Made by a program: the position numbers and the translations under genes
Notes under the pieces: model-generated
Seen by the model: only the letters and a program-made list of their open reading frames with translations
The model's database searches: none
What the model was told of the DNA's origin: nothing
Assembly: GCF_013170845.1 (NCBI RefSeq)
Contig: NZ_CP033367.1
Coordinates: 682,001-746,000 of the forward strand
Origin: Mesorhizobium loti R88b
GTDB taxonomy: Bacteria; Pseudomonadota; Alphaproteobacteria; Rhizobiales; Rhizobiaceae
Length of the DNA stretch: 64,000 nucleotides
Reading direction: 5' to 3'
In this document: in pieces, positions 51,973 through 60,884 of the stretch
Numbering within the stretch: the stretch's first letter is position 1
Layout of the letters: the number at the start of each line of letters is the position of its first letter

Positions 51973-53460
51973 ATGAGCGAAGCCAGCCAAGCGGGGGAAG
52001 GGATCGGAACGGCGCCTGCCGCCGGCCGCAGCGTGCCCTTGTCGCGCGGTCTGTCGACAAAACTGCTGCTGCTCACCATCGTTTTCGTGCTCTTGGCCGA
52101 AGTGCTCATCTTCCTGCCCTGGATCGCCAGTTATCGGGTGAGCTGGCTCAAGGAGCGGCTGAGTACGGCCGCCGCCGTGTCGATCGTGCTGGTGCAGGGC
52201 GAGTCGACCTCCTTGTCGCGCACGGCCCAGAATGACGTGCTGATGGCGATCGGCGCCAAGGCGATCGCGGTGCGCGATGGCGGCGTCTCGCGGCTTCTGG
52301 TGGTGGCCGACATGCCGCCGCAAGTCGACGAGCATATCGACCTTGCCAGCGTCGGCATGGTCAAGGGCATGACCGGCGCGCTCGACACGCTGTTCTTCGG
52401 CGGCGACCGGATGCTGCGTGTTTTCGGACCGGTCGGCGACAGCGACAAGGAGTTCGAGCTGATCATGCCGGACTATTCGCTGCGCAAGGCCATGCTCATC
52501 TATTCGCGCAACGTCGCCTTCGTTTCGCTGCTGATCTCGCTGTTCACGGCAATGCTGGTCTATGCCGCGATCGACCTGATCATGATCGGGCCGATCCGCA
52601 CCATGACGCGTTCGATGCTGTCCTTCTCCGAAGCGCCCGACGACCCCGGCCGCATCATCCATCCCGCCGCCCGCTCCGATGAGATCGGCGTTGCCGAACG
52701 CGAGCTGTCGCAGATGCAGGAGCGGCTGCAGAAGATGCTCTCCGAGCAGAAACACCTGGCCGATCTCGGCCTCGCGGTCTCCAAGATCAACCACGACATG
52801 CGCAACATCCTGGCCTCGGCGCAGCTGATTTCGGACCGCCTGCGCCTGGTCAAGGACCCGACCGTGCAGGCCTTCGCGCCAAAGCTGCTGCGCGCGCTCG
52901 ACAGGGCCGTCTCCTATTCGGAAGGCGTGCTGGCCTATGGCCGCACGCAGGAGCCGCCGCCTTCGCGCCGCAGGGTGCGGCTGCGCCAGCTGGTCGAGGA
53001 CGTGCACGGCCTGCTCGACATCGAGGAAGGCATCGAGTTCATCAATGCTGTCGAGTCGGCTTTCGAGGTGGATGCCGATTCCGATCAGCTTTTCCGCGTG
53101 CTCACCAATCTGTGCCGCAACTCGGTGCAGGCGATGGCCGGGGATACCGAGAGCGCCGTGGTGCGCCGGCTGGCTGTGTCGGCCGTGCGCATGGGCAGCG
53201 TCAGCCGCGTCACTGTGACCGATACCGGCCCCGGCCTGCCGCCAAAGGCGCGCGAGAACCTGTTTGCGGCATTCCGCGGCTCGGCGCGCAGCGGCGGCAC
53301 CGGCCTTGGTCTGGCGATCGCGCACGAACTGATCCGGGCCCATGGCGGCACGGTGGAGCTGGTCGAGTCGATTGGCGGGCGCACCACGTTCGCCGTCACC
53401 ATTCCCGACCAGCCGGTGCGGCTCGACCAAGCCCGCGGCAGCCTGCGCCGCCCGGCGTGA
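51973..53460 (+). CDS. orphan sensor histidine kinase
   Basis: 495 aa. Two helices (LLLLTIVFVLLAEVLIFLPW near residue 30; FVSLLISLFTAMLVYAAIDLI near 185) enclose a periplasmic sensor region of about 130 residues without recognised fold, then a HAMP-like linker. The phospho-acceptor is in SKINHDMRNILASAQ (about residue 273). ATPase motifs: N box NLCRNSVQAM, G1 DTGPGLP, G2 GGTGLGLAIAHEL. No response regulator gene is adjacent, so its partner is elsewhere. Divergent from rpmH. Confidence 0.93.
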   Translation: MSEASQAGEGIGTAPAAGRSVPLSRGLSTKLLLLTIVFVLLAEVLIFLPWIASYRVSWLKERLSTAAAVSIVLVQGESTSLSRTAQNDVLMAIGAKAIAVRDGGVSRLLVVADMPPQVDEHIDLASVGMVKGMTGALDTLFFGGDRMLRVFGPVGDSDKEFELIMPDYSLRKAMLIYSRNVAFVSLLISLFTAMLVYAAIDLIMIGPIRTMTRSMLSFSEAPDDPGRIIHPAARSDEIGVAERELSQMQERLQKMLSEQKHLADLGLAVSKINHDMRNILASAQLISDRLRLVKDPTVQAFAPKLLRALDRAVSYSEGVLAYGRTQEPPPSRRRVRLRQLVEDVHGLLDIEEGIEFINAVESAFEVDADSDQLFRVLTNLCRNSVQAMAGDTESAVVRRLAVSAVRMGSVSRVTVTDTGPGLPPKARENLFAAFRGSARSGGTGLGLAIAHELIRAHGGTVELVESIGGRTTFAVTIPDQPVRLDQARGSLRRPA

Positions 53461-53734
53461 GGTCATCAGCGCTGGTTTGCTGACGCTCCCTGTCGCCTTC
53501 CCGGCCTATGCCTTCCCAGTCTCCACCTTCGATCCCCTCGGCCAAGACGTCGGCCCTCCTTGTGGCTGCTCCGAAGCGAAGCGCTCCAGGCTCGTCATCA
53601 AGAGATGACAGCCTTGCGACAAAACTTTTGTCGGATCGACTTGCTTTTCGCAAATTCAGTCGCTAGGGAACTGCACACATCGCGGCCGGTCCTCGGGATC
53701 GGATCGCGGGGCCGTTGAAAACATGGCCTGATGC

Positions 53735-53811
53735 GCGCCCGTAGCTCAGCTGGATAGAGCACCAGACTACGAATCTGGGGGTCAGGAGTTCGAATCTCTT
53801 CGGGCGCGCCA
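53735..53811 (+). tRNA. tRNA-Arg (anticodon ACG)
   Basis: 77 nt including an encoded CCA. The acceptor stem GCGCCCG / CGGGCGC is perfect, the anticodon loop CTACGAA gives ACG, and the T arm contains GTTCGAATC. A tyrosine-integrase pseudogene starts 84 bp downstream, so the 3' end of this gene is a plausible attachment site. No second copy of the tRNA 3' end was seen in the window. Confidence 0.97.
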
Positions 53812-53895
53812 CTCTTCAAGCAAGTGCTTGAAATCGCTTAAGGCGTTGATTTTACTGCTATCTGATCCGCACGCGTGCTACATTCGGGGTGTAAA

Positions 53896-54712
53896 ATGGC
53901 GCGCATGAAATACATCCACGTCGCGCGAACCGGTTCGAATTCCGGTTCGCTCTGCCTGACGACATAGCCGGTCGGCCATTCCCGATGCCTTGGCCGGAAG
54001 CTATCGAATGGTGCGTGAACCGCAGGTCTGGCCGATTTAAGAACGAACTGGTCAAATCGTTGCGAACCAATGATCAGCGAACAGCCGAACGAGCCGCCCT
54101 TCCTTTGATCGAAGAAGCTCACCGTCTCGTCGATCTTGCCAGGAAATCAATTACCGACGGGCCGCCAGCAGAGATCGCGCCAGCCACGATCGATGCGCTT
54201 GCAGATGCTCACACCGCGAGGCTGATGAGAAACGACGAGGCATTGCGCAGGAAGGGCCTTGGACTCGACCTCGACACCGGTGCCTTTTCGCCAGATGGAG
54301 GCGGGATGACTGACGGTGACATTGCGGCGTATCGGCAATCTTATCCTCGCTCGACAAGTTGTCGCGTGATGAAGTTGCAAAAATGCGCGGCAGTGAAGCG
54401 ATCCAGGATCATCAACAAGTCGGTCGAGGACGCCGGGATAGTCCTCCACCCGGATGATCCCGCCTGGCGGCAGCTTAAGCTAGCGTTCATCAAGGCCCAG
54501 AGGAAGGCCGTGCAAGCTATTACGGCACGGCTAGGCGGAGAGGAGATCGCATCCCCTGCCCCCCACGAAAGCTCTGCCACTAACAACCGCTCTAGCGAAC
54601 TGGTCACAGTCGAACAGTCGGTCGGCTCGGAAGCCACGTCAGGAGTCAATCAACGAAGCGACGCGGGCCGTGCAGAGGTTCGTCGAGCTGCATGGTGACG
54701 CCTTGGCAGCAA
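53896..54712 (+). pseudogene. tyrosine site-specific integrase (DUF6538 type), frameshifted and truncated
   Basis: Pieces of one integrase lie in shifting frames. MARMKYIHVART starts at 53896; after a shift near 53930 the frame of RFEFRFALPDDIAGRP continues into a 237-codon open frame with SGRFKNELVKSLRTNDQRTAE and ALRRKGLGLDLDTGAFSPDGG. Around 54335-54425 the family-like stretch (SLDKLSRDEVAKMRGSEAI) is in another frame, flanked by compensating shifts. A further shift leads to ARKPRQESINEATRAVQRFV and ELHGDA, the start of the core-binding domain, where similarity stops near 54712. The catalytic domain (R-H-R-Y) is missing. Confidence 0.75.
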
Positions 54713-55131
54713 CGGCGTATGGCATCGACACAAAGCCGCTGCGCAAAGTCTTGAAAGCGGCAGTAAGGCACATGGCCGACGAGCACGAGATCCAAGTGAT
54801 CGTCGCCCCATTGCTGCCCGGTACCGCACGTCCGTCATTCGACCAACTGGCGACCAAGATGTCGGAGCTCCTGGGCCAACCAGGTTGCGCGCTAATCGCC
54901 TCGTTTGCAGATCTTGACCATTGGGCCGCCGTGAGAAGCATCAGTGATCGCTGGCTTCAGCTCTTCGACAGCACCGGGACAACGCGGCTCAGCCTTCCGA
55001 ATTGCCGGATGTCGTACGAACCACCAAACCACCGGCTCGAGCACGTCCTTGCATCGGCGGGCAATTTTCCGGATCGAGCGAGTGTCGTTGCTAGAATAGA
55101 CCACGCAAAACTCTCTCTTGGTAGCCTGTAA
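54670..55131 (+). CDS. hybrid ORF: integrase remnant joined to a protein with C39-peptidase-like tail
   Basis: 153 aa if started at the GTG at 54670. Its first 10 or so residues (QRFVELHGDA) are the end of the integrase core-binding segment. From about residue 12 the sequence changes character (GIDTKPLRKVLKAAVRHMAD) and ends with FADLDHWAAVRSISDRWLQLFDST and a Cys/His-containing tail. The 'D-H-W-x-x-V' and 'L-x-L-x-D-S' pattern is seen in the C-terminal half of papain-like C39-type proteins of rhizobia. The N-terminal Cys half is missing, so this is probably a non-functional fragment. Frame may be expressed only by chance. Confidence 0.4.
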   Translation: MQRFVELHGDALAATAYGIDTKPLRKVLKAAVRHMADEHEIQVIVAPLLPGTARPSFDQLATKMSELLGQPGCALIASFADLDHWAAVRSISDRWLQLFDSTGTTRLSLPNCRMSYEPPNHRLEHVLASAGNFPDRASVVARIDHAKLSLGSL

Positions 55132-55267
55132 AAGCTGGTCTCGCTCGACGCATGCCGTACTTTCCACGAGGCCGAGGCCCTAAGCGGTCAGCATATCTCG
55201 CGAGAGTCCATTTTCAGCGTCAACCGCCACGAGCGCTACCATGGCGCACCGATCAGTGGGTGGGATC

Positions 55268-55489
55268 TCACCTCTTTGTCTTTGCTCGTTTCAAAAGGTC
55301 CGAAGCTTCCACATTCAACGCGTTGGCTATCCGATCAACCACATCGATAGAAGCGCTATAAACGCTTCGTTCCAACGAGCTAACATTGGTTCTGTCGAGT
55401 TCCGCCCTATGAGCGAGCTCTTCCTGCGAAAGCCCAAGCTCGACTCTCAAGGCCTTCAAATTGAAGGCTAGCACCTCTCGTATCGTCAT
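55268..55489 (-). CDS. small XRE family helix-turn-helix regulator
   Basis: 73 aa, essentially one HTH_3 domain: LAFNLKALRVELGLSQEELA, HRAELDRTNVSSLERSVYSASID and VVDRIANALNVEASDLLKRA. Start ATG at 55489. Such stand-alone regulators are typical of phage and integrative elements, and it sits inside the gene-poor stretch next to the integrase remnant. It is divergent from the TolA-like secreted protein gene, 168 bp away, and may control it. Confidence 0.88.
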   Translation of the reverse strand: MTIREVLAFNLKALRVELGLSQEELAHRAELDRTNVSSLERSVYSASIDVVDRIANALNVEASDLLKRAKTKR

Positions 55490-55657
55490 GCACGAGAGAG
55501 CAGCGCCTTGTCGAGTATTTCACCACGGAGTCTACTCTACATTTCTTCTCTCCAGCGCCAACTGATCGCCGGCACCCCACCGCCAAGCAAATCCACGCCT
55601 CGGCGCGCTCCATCACACACGGCTGCGCAAACACTTTTAATTTCACGGAGGACTAAC

Positions 55658-56263
55658 ATGTCGCTTTGGTCTTACTTCTTCAGGCGCGCAGCGGTGACAA
55701 TGCGGTCAGCGCAAAAATACATTTTAATCGGGTCTGCCTCCCTGATCGTTTCAGTCATGGCGCCGGCGGGAACACCCAATCCTAAATTCGCCGTCCTGTT
55801 CGACGGGCTTATCCCCTCGGCGTCTGCAGCAACAGTTGTAAACCAGTCATCGAAAGGCGGAGCCGAGATCAATCAAGAGGTTTTGGACGACCTCGGTTCC
55901 CGCATTTTCAATTGCTGGAGTTATCCGTCGGATGCGAAAAACCCGGTTTCCATCCGCATGCGCCTATTGCCGACCGGAGAGCTCGATGGAAAGCCAACAG
56001 GGATTACCGAGGGATTGGCGTCGACTAAGTCGGACCAAGTCCTGCTCAATTCAGCTGTGCGTGCGGTATCCAAATGCGCGCCGTATGCCGACATCGTCGC
56101 AGCCTCGCCAGGGCTCGCGGGCAACGATGTGATTATCACGCTCAAACCAGAGAGTGTTTCATCTAGTGCGCAATTGGCAGAAGACGAAAAAATCGACGCT
56201 ACAGGGACAAAATCGTCGAACGCGGATGAAGGGTCGACGGCTCAAAAAGTCGCCGCCTTATAA
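55658..56263 (+). CDS. secreted/anchored protein with TolA/TonB C-terminal-like domain
   Basis: 201 aa from the ATG at 55658, preceded by CACGGAGGACTAAC. One N-terminal hydrophobic segment (YILIGSASLIVSVMAPAG) acts as signal or anchor. Residues about 80-150 (LGSRIFNCWSYPSDAKNP, VSIRMRLLPTGELDG, LLNSAVRAVSKCAPY) follow the TolA C-terminal plan: a Cys-Trp pair, a beta strand, 'L-x-x-x-G-x-L', and a final 'R-A-x-x-x-C-x-P-Y' helix. The tail (residues 165-201) is polar and probably disordered. It lacks the long TolA helical domain. A role in envelope interaction is plausible but unproven. Confidence 0.6.
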   Translation: MSLWSYFFRRAAVTMRSAQKYILIGSASLIVSVMAPAGTPNPKFAVLFDGLIPSASAATVVNQSSKGGAEINQEVLDDLGSRIFNCWSYPSDAKNPVSIRMRLLPTGELDGKPTGITEGLASTKSDQVLLNSAVRAVSKCAPYADIVAASPGLAGNDVIITLKPESVSSSAQLAEDEKIDATGTKSSNADEGSTAQKVAAL

Positions 56264-56362
56264 CGATTTCAGGGAGCTCTTTTACGAGCATGCATTGCTC
56301 CTATCCAACCGCTGAATGCTGGAGAAGCCGAAGAGAAACTGAGGCAGCGAGGGGTGGCTCAA

Positions 56363-56638
56363 ATGACAGCCTTTGTTGCTTATTACACGGAGGAGTCATC
56401 ATCCTGCCTCGTCCAACTTGCGGCCGAGGTTGGGACAGCTCTTACGCCGGGCAAAGGGTTCTTTTGTCGGGTGTCCAAAGATGACGCAGAGAGCATGGCG
56501 CGTCTGCGGCTGGTTTCGGCTATTCGGCCGTGAATTGTCATCTCCGGTGAGCTGGGAGAATATAACGTGGATCTCCCGAACGGCGTAATGTCTATTGTGA
56601 TTGAGCCGTGCCGGATTGTTGATATCCCTCCCCAATAA
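56363..56638 (+). pseudogene. possible small gene interrupted by an in-frame TGA
   Basis: From an ATG at 56363 with GAGGGG upstream, 56 codons (TAFVAYYTEESSSCLVQLAA ... RLRLVSAIRP) end at a TGA (56531-56533). The same frame continues without another stop for 34 codons (IVISGELGEYNVDLPNGVMS ... IVDIPPQ). The two halves together look more protein-like than either alone. No homologue is recognised. Either a nonsense mutation or chance. Confidence 0.3.
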
Positions 56639-57126
56639 AACCAGGTGACCCCTGTGTCTCTTGCCAACGGCGCCAGTGAGCGCGTCGCTTCGGAGCTGCT
56701 CTATGTACGCTTGGATCGAAATAGCCAGTTGCATGGTAGTTGGTAGCAAACGTCGCGAGACGGAGCTCCTGCCAAGTTCACCGAGTGACTACAGGTGAAA
56801 ACCTCGCATCGCACCTTACGTCCGCTTCGCGCCCAATCTCGTCATTCCGACCGACTTGCCCGCCTGCCAAAAGCGGACAAAGCTACTGCAGCCGCTGAGG
56901 TCGCGGTTGCCTAGAAATCGGGCGTAGGGCGCAATGAAAGCATCGGCGAAAGCACGAGCGCTCCGTTGTCGATGACACTGACAAGAAAAGCGTACTGAAC
57001 GCGTGGACTTTCGCAGCCTGACCACGGCCGTTCTCGCGAGCTTTGAAAAACCAAGAACTTCCACTACCATCTGATTTCCGGCTCGCTTATGGAAGTTTTG
57101 GCGCAAGGGATGGTATTGAAACAGGC

Positions 57127-57264
57127 ATGACCGCAAATACCGACCATGGTTTGCATTCTCGGATCATATCCTGCTTCCGCCGGCCCGCTGGCGGTTTGGC
57201 CATCGTGCTCTTCGTAGTTGTTGTCATTATTTATATCGCGATCAATATATCGTTGACCCTCTAA
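57127..57264 (+). CDS. possible 45-aa single-pass membrane peptide
   Basis: ATG at 57127; basic N-terminus (HGLHSRIISCFRRPAGG) then a very hydrophobic helix (LAIVLFVVVVIIYIAINISL) to the C-terminus. The helix is convincing, but no clear ribosome-binding site lies close to the ATG, and homologues are unknown. Lies in lower-GC DNA. Confidence 0.3.
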   Translation: MTANTDHGLHSRIISCFRRPAGGLAIVLFVVVVIIYIAINISLTL

Positions 57265-57615
57265 CAAAAAGCACAAGGCCGGAACCGCCGCTCGGCAGGT
57301 CAATCGCGTGGGGCGCTGCTGCCGCCGCTGTGACGTTGGTGCTGCAACTAGATGACATGCCCGGCGTGATCCGGCATAGCCAACATGCTCCCTCCGCGTT
57401 CGGCCGCTGTGCCGCGCATTGGCAGGACAGCTCGGAGGGTGTCGGCGACGGTCAGCTTGGGGACGACGTCCTGCGGGATTGGCGACGCCGATGCCAGGAG
57501 GTCGTGGTTGTGCGAAGCCTTATGGAGCCGTCAGGATTGCTGGACCCTGGGGGTACATCGTCCGTCCAGTGGTCGCCACAGAAGGCTGGCGCATCCTCGG
57601 CCGGCGGCGGCGCAT

Positions 57616-58677
57616 TTACCGCCAGTCCGCCACGGCCTCAGAAGCCTCGATGAGAAGCTTGGCATTCTCAGGCTTCGCATCAAGTCTGCCTTTCTCGATG
57701 TCGAGTGCTAGTTCAACAACGCGCTTGTTGACCGGCGCGTCCTGTCCGTGGCTGTTGAGGATGTCAACCACCCAGCCGTTCACTTCCTGAACCTCGGCGC
57801 GGCGGCCCTTTCGCCAGTCCTGCAGGGACGTGGTCAGCGTGTCCGGTTTGGAGAAGATGGTGAGAACCTCTTCGAAGATCCGGTCGACATAGCGCTCGGG
57901 ATGATTCTCGGTCATCGGCGGCATGCCGATGATCGGGACAATCTTGGCGCCGTCGGCCAGCGCGGCGTTCATAGCCTCATAGCCCGCTGCCCGCATGACT
58001 TCGAGCATGCCCGGCGCCCGTGCGGCGTCGGCTAGCGGCAGGTTGACGATCGCCGAGGGGATCAGCTCGGCGGCATTCACCACCAGTTTCATCCACTTGG
58101 CCGAATGGATGTCCTCGGTGACCTCAACCCTTCCGGAATTTCGGAGCAGCTCGGCAACCGCTTCCACGCGAGGCTGGCTGGTCGGATCGAGGGCGCCAAG
58201 GGCGAACCACGAGGTATCGTGGTCATTTTGCCGGTTGGTGATTCCGGGCGTGAACATGTTGGAGGCGATCTCGATGACGGCGCCTACGGTTCGCTCCCGG
58301 CCGACGATTCCGGCGATGTCCTCGTGCGTCATGCCGTTCTGGAGCCCGACGATGAGGCCATCGGGTGCGAGACAAGACGAAATCAGTTGGGTGGCCCACT
58401 TGGTGTCGTAGGCTTTGACGATAAGGAACACCAAGTCGAACGGCTCCTTGACCTCCGCGACCTGGCAGAGATGCAGTACCGGGACCCTTGCGTTGATCGT
58501 TCGGGTGGGCAGATTGACTGTTATGCCGTGTGCGCGGATCGCGTCCACATGCACAGGCCACTGCTCGATGAATGTCACGTCGAGGCCGGCGAGCACGAAA
58601 TCCGCGCCGATCGACGCGCCCTGGGCGCCGGTTCCCAAAAAAGCGATGCGGGGGCCACGCCCCTTAGCCCAGGTCAT
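57616..58677 (-). CDS. ketopantoate reductase family (2-dehydropantoate 2-reductase-like) oxidoreductase
   Basis: 353 aa from the ATG at 58677, preceded by GGAGGAGG. The N-terminal NAD(P) motif is IAFLGTGAQGASIGADFVLAG followed by DVTFIEQWP. KPR core: LVFLIVKAYDTKWA, VGLQNGMTHEDIAGIVG. The active-site Lys region is HSAKWMKLVVNAAELIPSAIV. It is longer than PanE and probably reduces a different 2-oxo acid or semialdehyde. Divergent from the E1-E2 operon, which suggests a shared substrate. Confidence 0.88.
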   Translation of the reverse strand: MTWAKGRGPRIAFLGTGAQGASIGADFVLAGLDVTFIEQWPVHVDAIRAHGITVNLPTRTINARVPVLHLCQVAEVKEPFDLVFLIVKAYDTKWATQLISSCLAPDGLIVGLQNGMTHEDIAGIVGRERTVGAVIEIASNMFTPGITNRQNDHDTSWFALGALDPTSQPRVEAVAELLRNSGRVEVTEDIHSAKWMKLVVNAAELIPSAIVNLPLADAARAPGMLEVMRAAGYEAMNAALADGAKIVPIIGMPPMTENHPERYVDRIFEEVLTIFSKPDTLTTSLQDWRKGRRAEVQEVNGWVVDILNSHGQDAPVNKRVVELALDIEKGRLDAKPENAKLLIEASEAVADWR

Positions 58678-58880
58678 GAATGCCTCCTCCACTGTATTTC
58701 GACCCTCCGCCGTGGAGGAGATCGGTACAGCCGCCACGCTGGCCCCAGCGCGCCACCGATGCTCGACGGAAGATTCTCAAATTGGGAAAATTGCAGAACT
58801 GAAGCATCAGCTTTGTCTGGCAAATTCCACGCCTGACAAGGTCGCCCTTGAGGAGAGGCGCGGGAGGAACCGGTTACACA

Positions 58881-59912
58881 ATGAAAGATTCAAGAGCTGG
58901 CCCGCGGCATCGCGGAGCGTTGCCGAATGACGACATCGGCGTCGAAACGCGCCTTGAAATGTTTCGGCTTCAAGTCGAGATCAGGGACTGCGAAAAACGG
59001 GCCCACGACCTGTTCCTGCAGAATCTCGTCAAAGGCACTAGCCACCTGTCACTCGGCCAGGAAGCGATCGCGGCTGCCTTCGGGACTGCCATGCAGCCGG
59101 GCGACAAATCCTTCTGCACCTACCGTGGCCATGCACACACGCTGGCGCGCGGCGTGGGCATGGAGAAGATGCTCGGCGAGTTGATGCTGCGAGACATCGG
59201 CCTGATGCGGGGCAAGGGCGGATCGATGCATCTGACCTCGGTCGAACATGGCGTGATGGGCTCGTACGCCATCATTGGTGCGCATCTGCCAATCGCCTGC
59301 GGCTCGGCCTGGAGGGCGCAGTATCTCGGTGATGGAGATGTTTCCGTCTGCTTCTTCGGCGACGGGACGACCAACATCGGCGCTTTCCACGAGGCGCTCA
59401 ATTTCGCCGCCGTCTGGAAGCTGCCGGTCGTCTTCGTCTGCGAGAACAATCTGTACATGGAATACACACCGATCGCCGATGTAACGGCGGTTGCGCATCC
59501 CGCAGCGGATCGCGCGGCGGCCTATGGACTGGAGCGGATTGTCATCGACGGCAATGATGCCGACGTCGTCTACCGCACGGCGATCGCGGCCCTGGAAAAG
59601 GCCCGCGGAGGAGACGGACCTTCCCTGATTGAATGCCTGACCTATCGCCATTCCGGTCATTCCCGAGCCGATCCCGCCAAGTACAGGCCGGAGGGCGAAC
59701 TGGACCGCTGGCTCGAACGCGACCCGGTCAAGATCTACCGCCAGCGCCTCCTCGATTTCGGTATCGCCCCGGAAGAAATTTCCCGAATCGAGGAGCGGAG
59801 CCGAGAAAAAGTCGACGAAGCCACGGCCGCCTGCAAGGCTTCCCCGCCAGCGCCGGAGGCGCTCCTGACTGCCGATGTTTACGACGATGGAGGCTGGGCA
59901 TGGCGGAACTGA
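58881..59912 (+). CDS. 2-oxo acid (acetoin/pyruvate-type) dehydrogenase E1 alpha, TPP-dependent
   Basis: 343 aa from the ATG at 58881 with GGGAGGA 12 bases upstream. The TPP motif runs from FFGDGTTNIGAFHEALNFAA to CENNLYMEYTP. RGHAHTLARGVGMEKMLGEL and GKGGSMHLTSVEHGVMGSYAI are hallmarks of the acetoin/pyruvate-type E1 alpha; ECLTYRHSGHSRADPAKYR is the phosphorylation-loop region. It decarboxylates a 2-oxo acid or cleaves an acetoin-like substrate with E1 beta. Overlaps the E1 beta start by 13 bp. Confidence 0.93.
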   Translation: MKDSRAGPRHRGALPNDDIGVETRLEMFRLQVEIRDCEKRAHDLFLQNLVKGTSHLSLGQEAIAAAFGTAMQPGDKSFCTYRGHAHTLARGVGMEKMLGELMLRDIGLMRGKGGSMHLTSVEHGVMGSYAIIGAHLPIACGSAWRAQYLGDGDVSVCFFGDGTTNIGAFHEALNFAAVWKLPVVFVCENNLYMEYTPIADVTAVAHPAADRAAAYGLERIVIDGNDADVVYRTAIAALEKARGGDGPSLIECLTYRHSGHSRADPAKYRPEGELDRWLERDPVKIYRQRLLDFGIAPEEISRIEERSREKVDEATAACKASPPAPEALLTADVYDDGGWAWRN

Positions 59913-60883
59913 CCTATCGCGAAGCGGTCGCGCGTGCCATCGCCCAGGAAATGCGCCGTGACGAGCGCGTGGTGTTCCTCGGCGAGGATGTCGCCAAGGC
60001 CGGCGGCGTGTTCAAGGCCACTGTCGGTCTTCTGGAGGAATTCGGCCCGCGTCGGGTCCGCGACACGCCGATATCGGAACAGGCCATTCTCGGCGCGGCT
60101 ATGGGTGCGGCGATGACCGGTCTGCGCCCGATCGCCGAGATCATGTTTTCGGACTTCATGGCCGTTTGCTTCGACTATGTAGCCAACGAATTTCCGAAGA
60201 CGCGCTACATGACCAACGGCCAGCTGTCCGTGCCGCTCGTTGTGCGCACCGGCAACGGAGGGGGCGTTCGCTTCGGCGCGCAGCACTCGCAGTCCATCGA
60301 GAACTGGTCGATGATGATACCGGGCCTCAAGGTCGTGGCACCGTCCTCGCCGATCGATGTGATCGGCCTGATGGCGGCTGCGGTGCGCGACAACAATCCA
60401 GTGATCTTCCACGAGCATAAGGCGCTCTATGCCGTGAAGGGCGAGGTGCCGGACGGGGAAATCGTCGACACGCTCGGCACGGCGAAGATCCTGCGCGCCG
60501 GCAAGGACTGCACGATTGTTGCGCTGGCCATGATGGTGCCTCGGGCGTTGGAAGCGGCCAACCGGCTTTCCAGGGACCACGGGATCGACGCCGAGGTGAT
60601 CGATGTGCGCTGCCTGGTGCCGCTCGACACCCAGGCAATCCTCGGGTCGGTGGTCAAGACCGGAAGATTGTTCACCGTCGAGGAGAACCCCCGCCTGTGC
60701 GGCTGGGGCGCCGAGATCGTCTCCATCGTGGCGGACGAGGTGTTCTGGGATCTCGACGGACCCTGCGTCCGCATCACCACTCCGCATATTCCGCTGCCTG
60801 CCGCCGACCATCTTGAGGACATTGCCCTTCCAACGGCTGATCGGATCGTCGAGCGCGTCAGCCGCGTCATGAACGGGGACTGA
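59900..60883 (+). CDS. 2-oxo acid dehydrogenase E1 beta subunit
   Basis: 327 aa from the ATG at 59900 (MAELTYREAVARAIAQEMRR), preceded by GGAGGCTGGGC. Transketolase-like pyrimidine domain: VVFLGEDVAKAGGVFKATVG, DTPISEQAILGAAMGAAMTG, and VRTGNGGGVRFGAQHSQSIE carrying the catalytic His-type loop. C-terminal transketolase domain: DAEVIDVRCLVPLDTQAIL and VEENPRLCGWGAEIVS. Forms the alpha2beta2 E1 with the upstream product. One base separates it from E2. Confidence 0.94.
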   Translation: MAELTYREAVARAIAQEMRRDERVVFLGEDVAKAGGVFKATVGLLEEFGPRRVRDTPISEQAILGAAMGAAMTGLRPIAEIMFSDFMAVCFDYVANEFPKTRYMTNGQLSVPLVVRTGNGGGVRFGAQHSQSIENWSMMIPGLKVVAPSSPIDVIGLMAAAVRDNNPVIFHEHKALYAVKGEVPDGEIVDTLGTAKILRAGKDCTIVALAMMVPRALEAANRLSRDHGIDAEVIDVRCLVPLDTQAILGSVVKTGRLFTVEENPRLCGWGAEIVSIVADEVFWDLDGPCVRITTPHIPLPAADHLEDIALPTADRIVERVSRVMNGD

Positions 60884-60884
60884 G

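Larger units (their letters stand above)
56264..57615. other. gene-poor, lower-GC stretch in the putative island
   Basis: No confident gene in about 1.35 kb. Two weak small candidates are listed separately (56363-56638 and 57127-57264). Other open frames give composition without recognisable motifs or ribosome-binding sites. No IS inverted repeats or transposase fragments were recognised. AT-rich patches such as 57224-57260 contrast with the flanking genome. Best read as decayed mobile DNA. Confidence 0.6.

Noticed and set aside
53598..53819. Minus-strand frame with EEIRTPDPQIRSLVLYPAELRA
   Set aside because: This is the well-known false ORF antisense to tRNA-Arg; the peptide is the reverse complement of the tRNA sequence.
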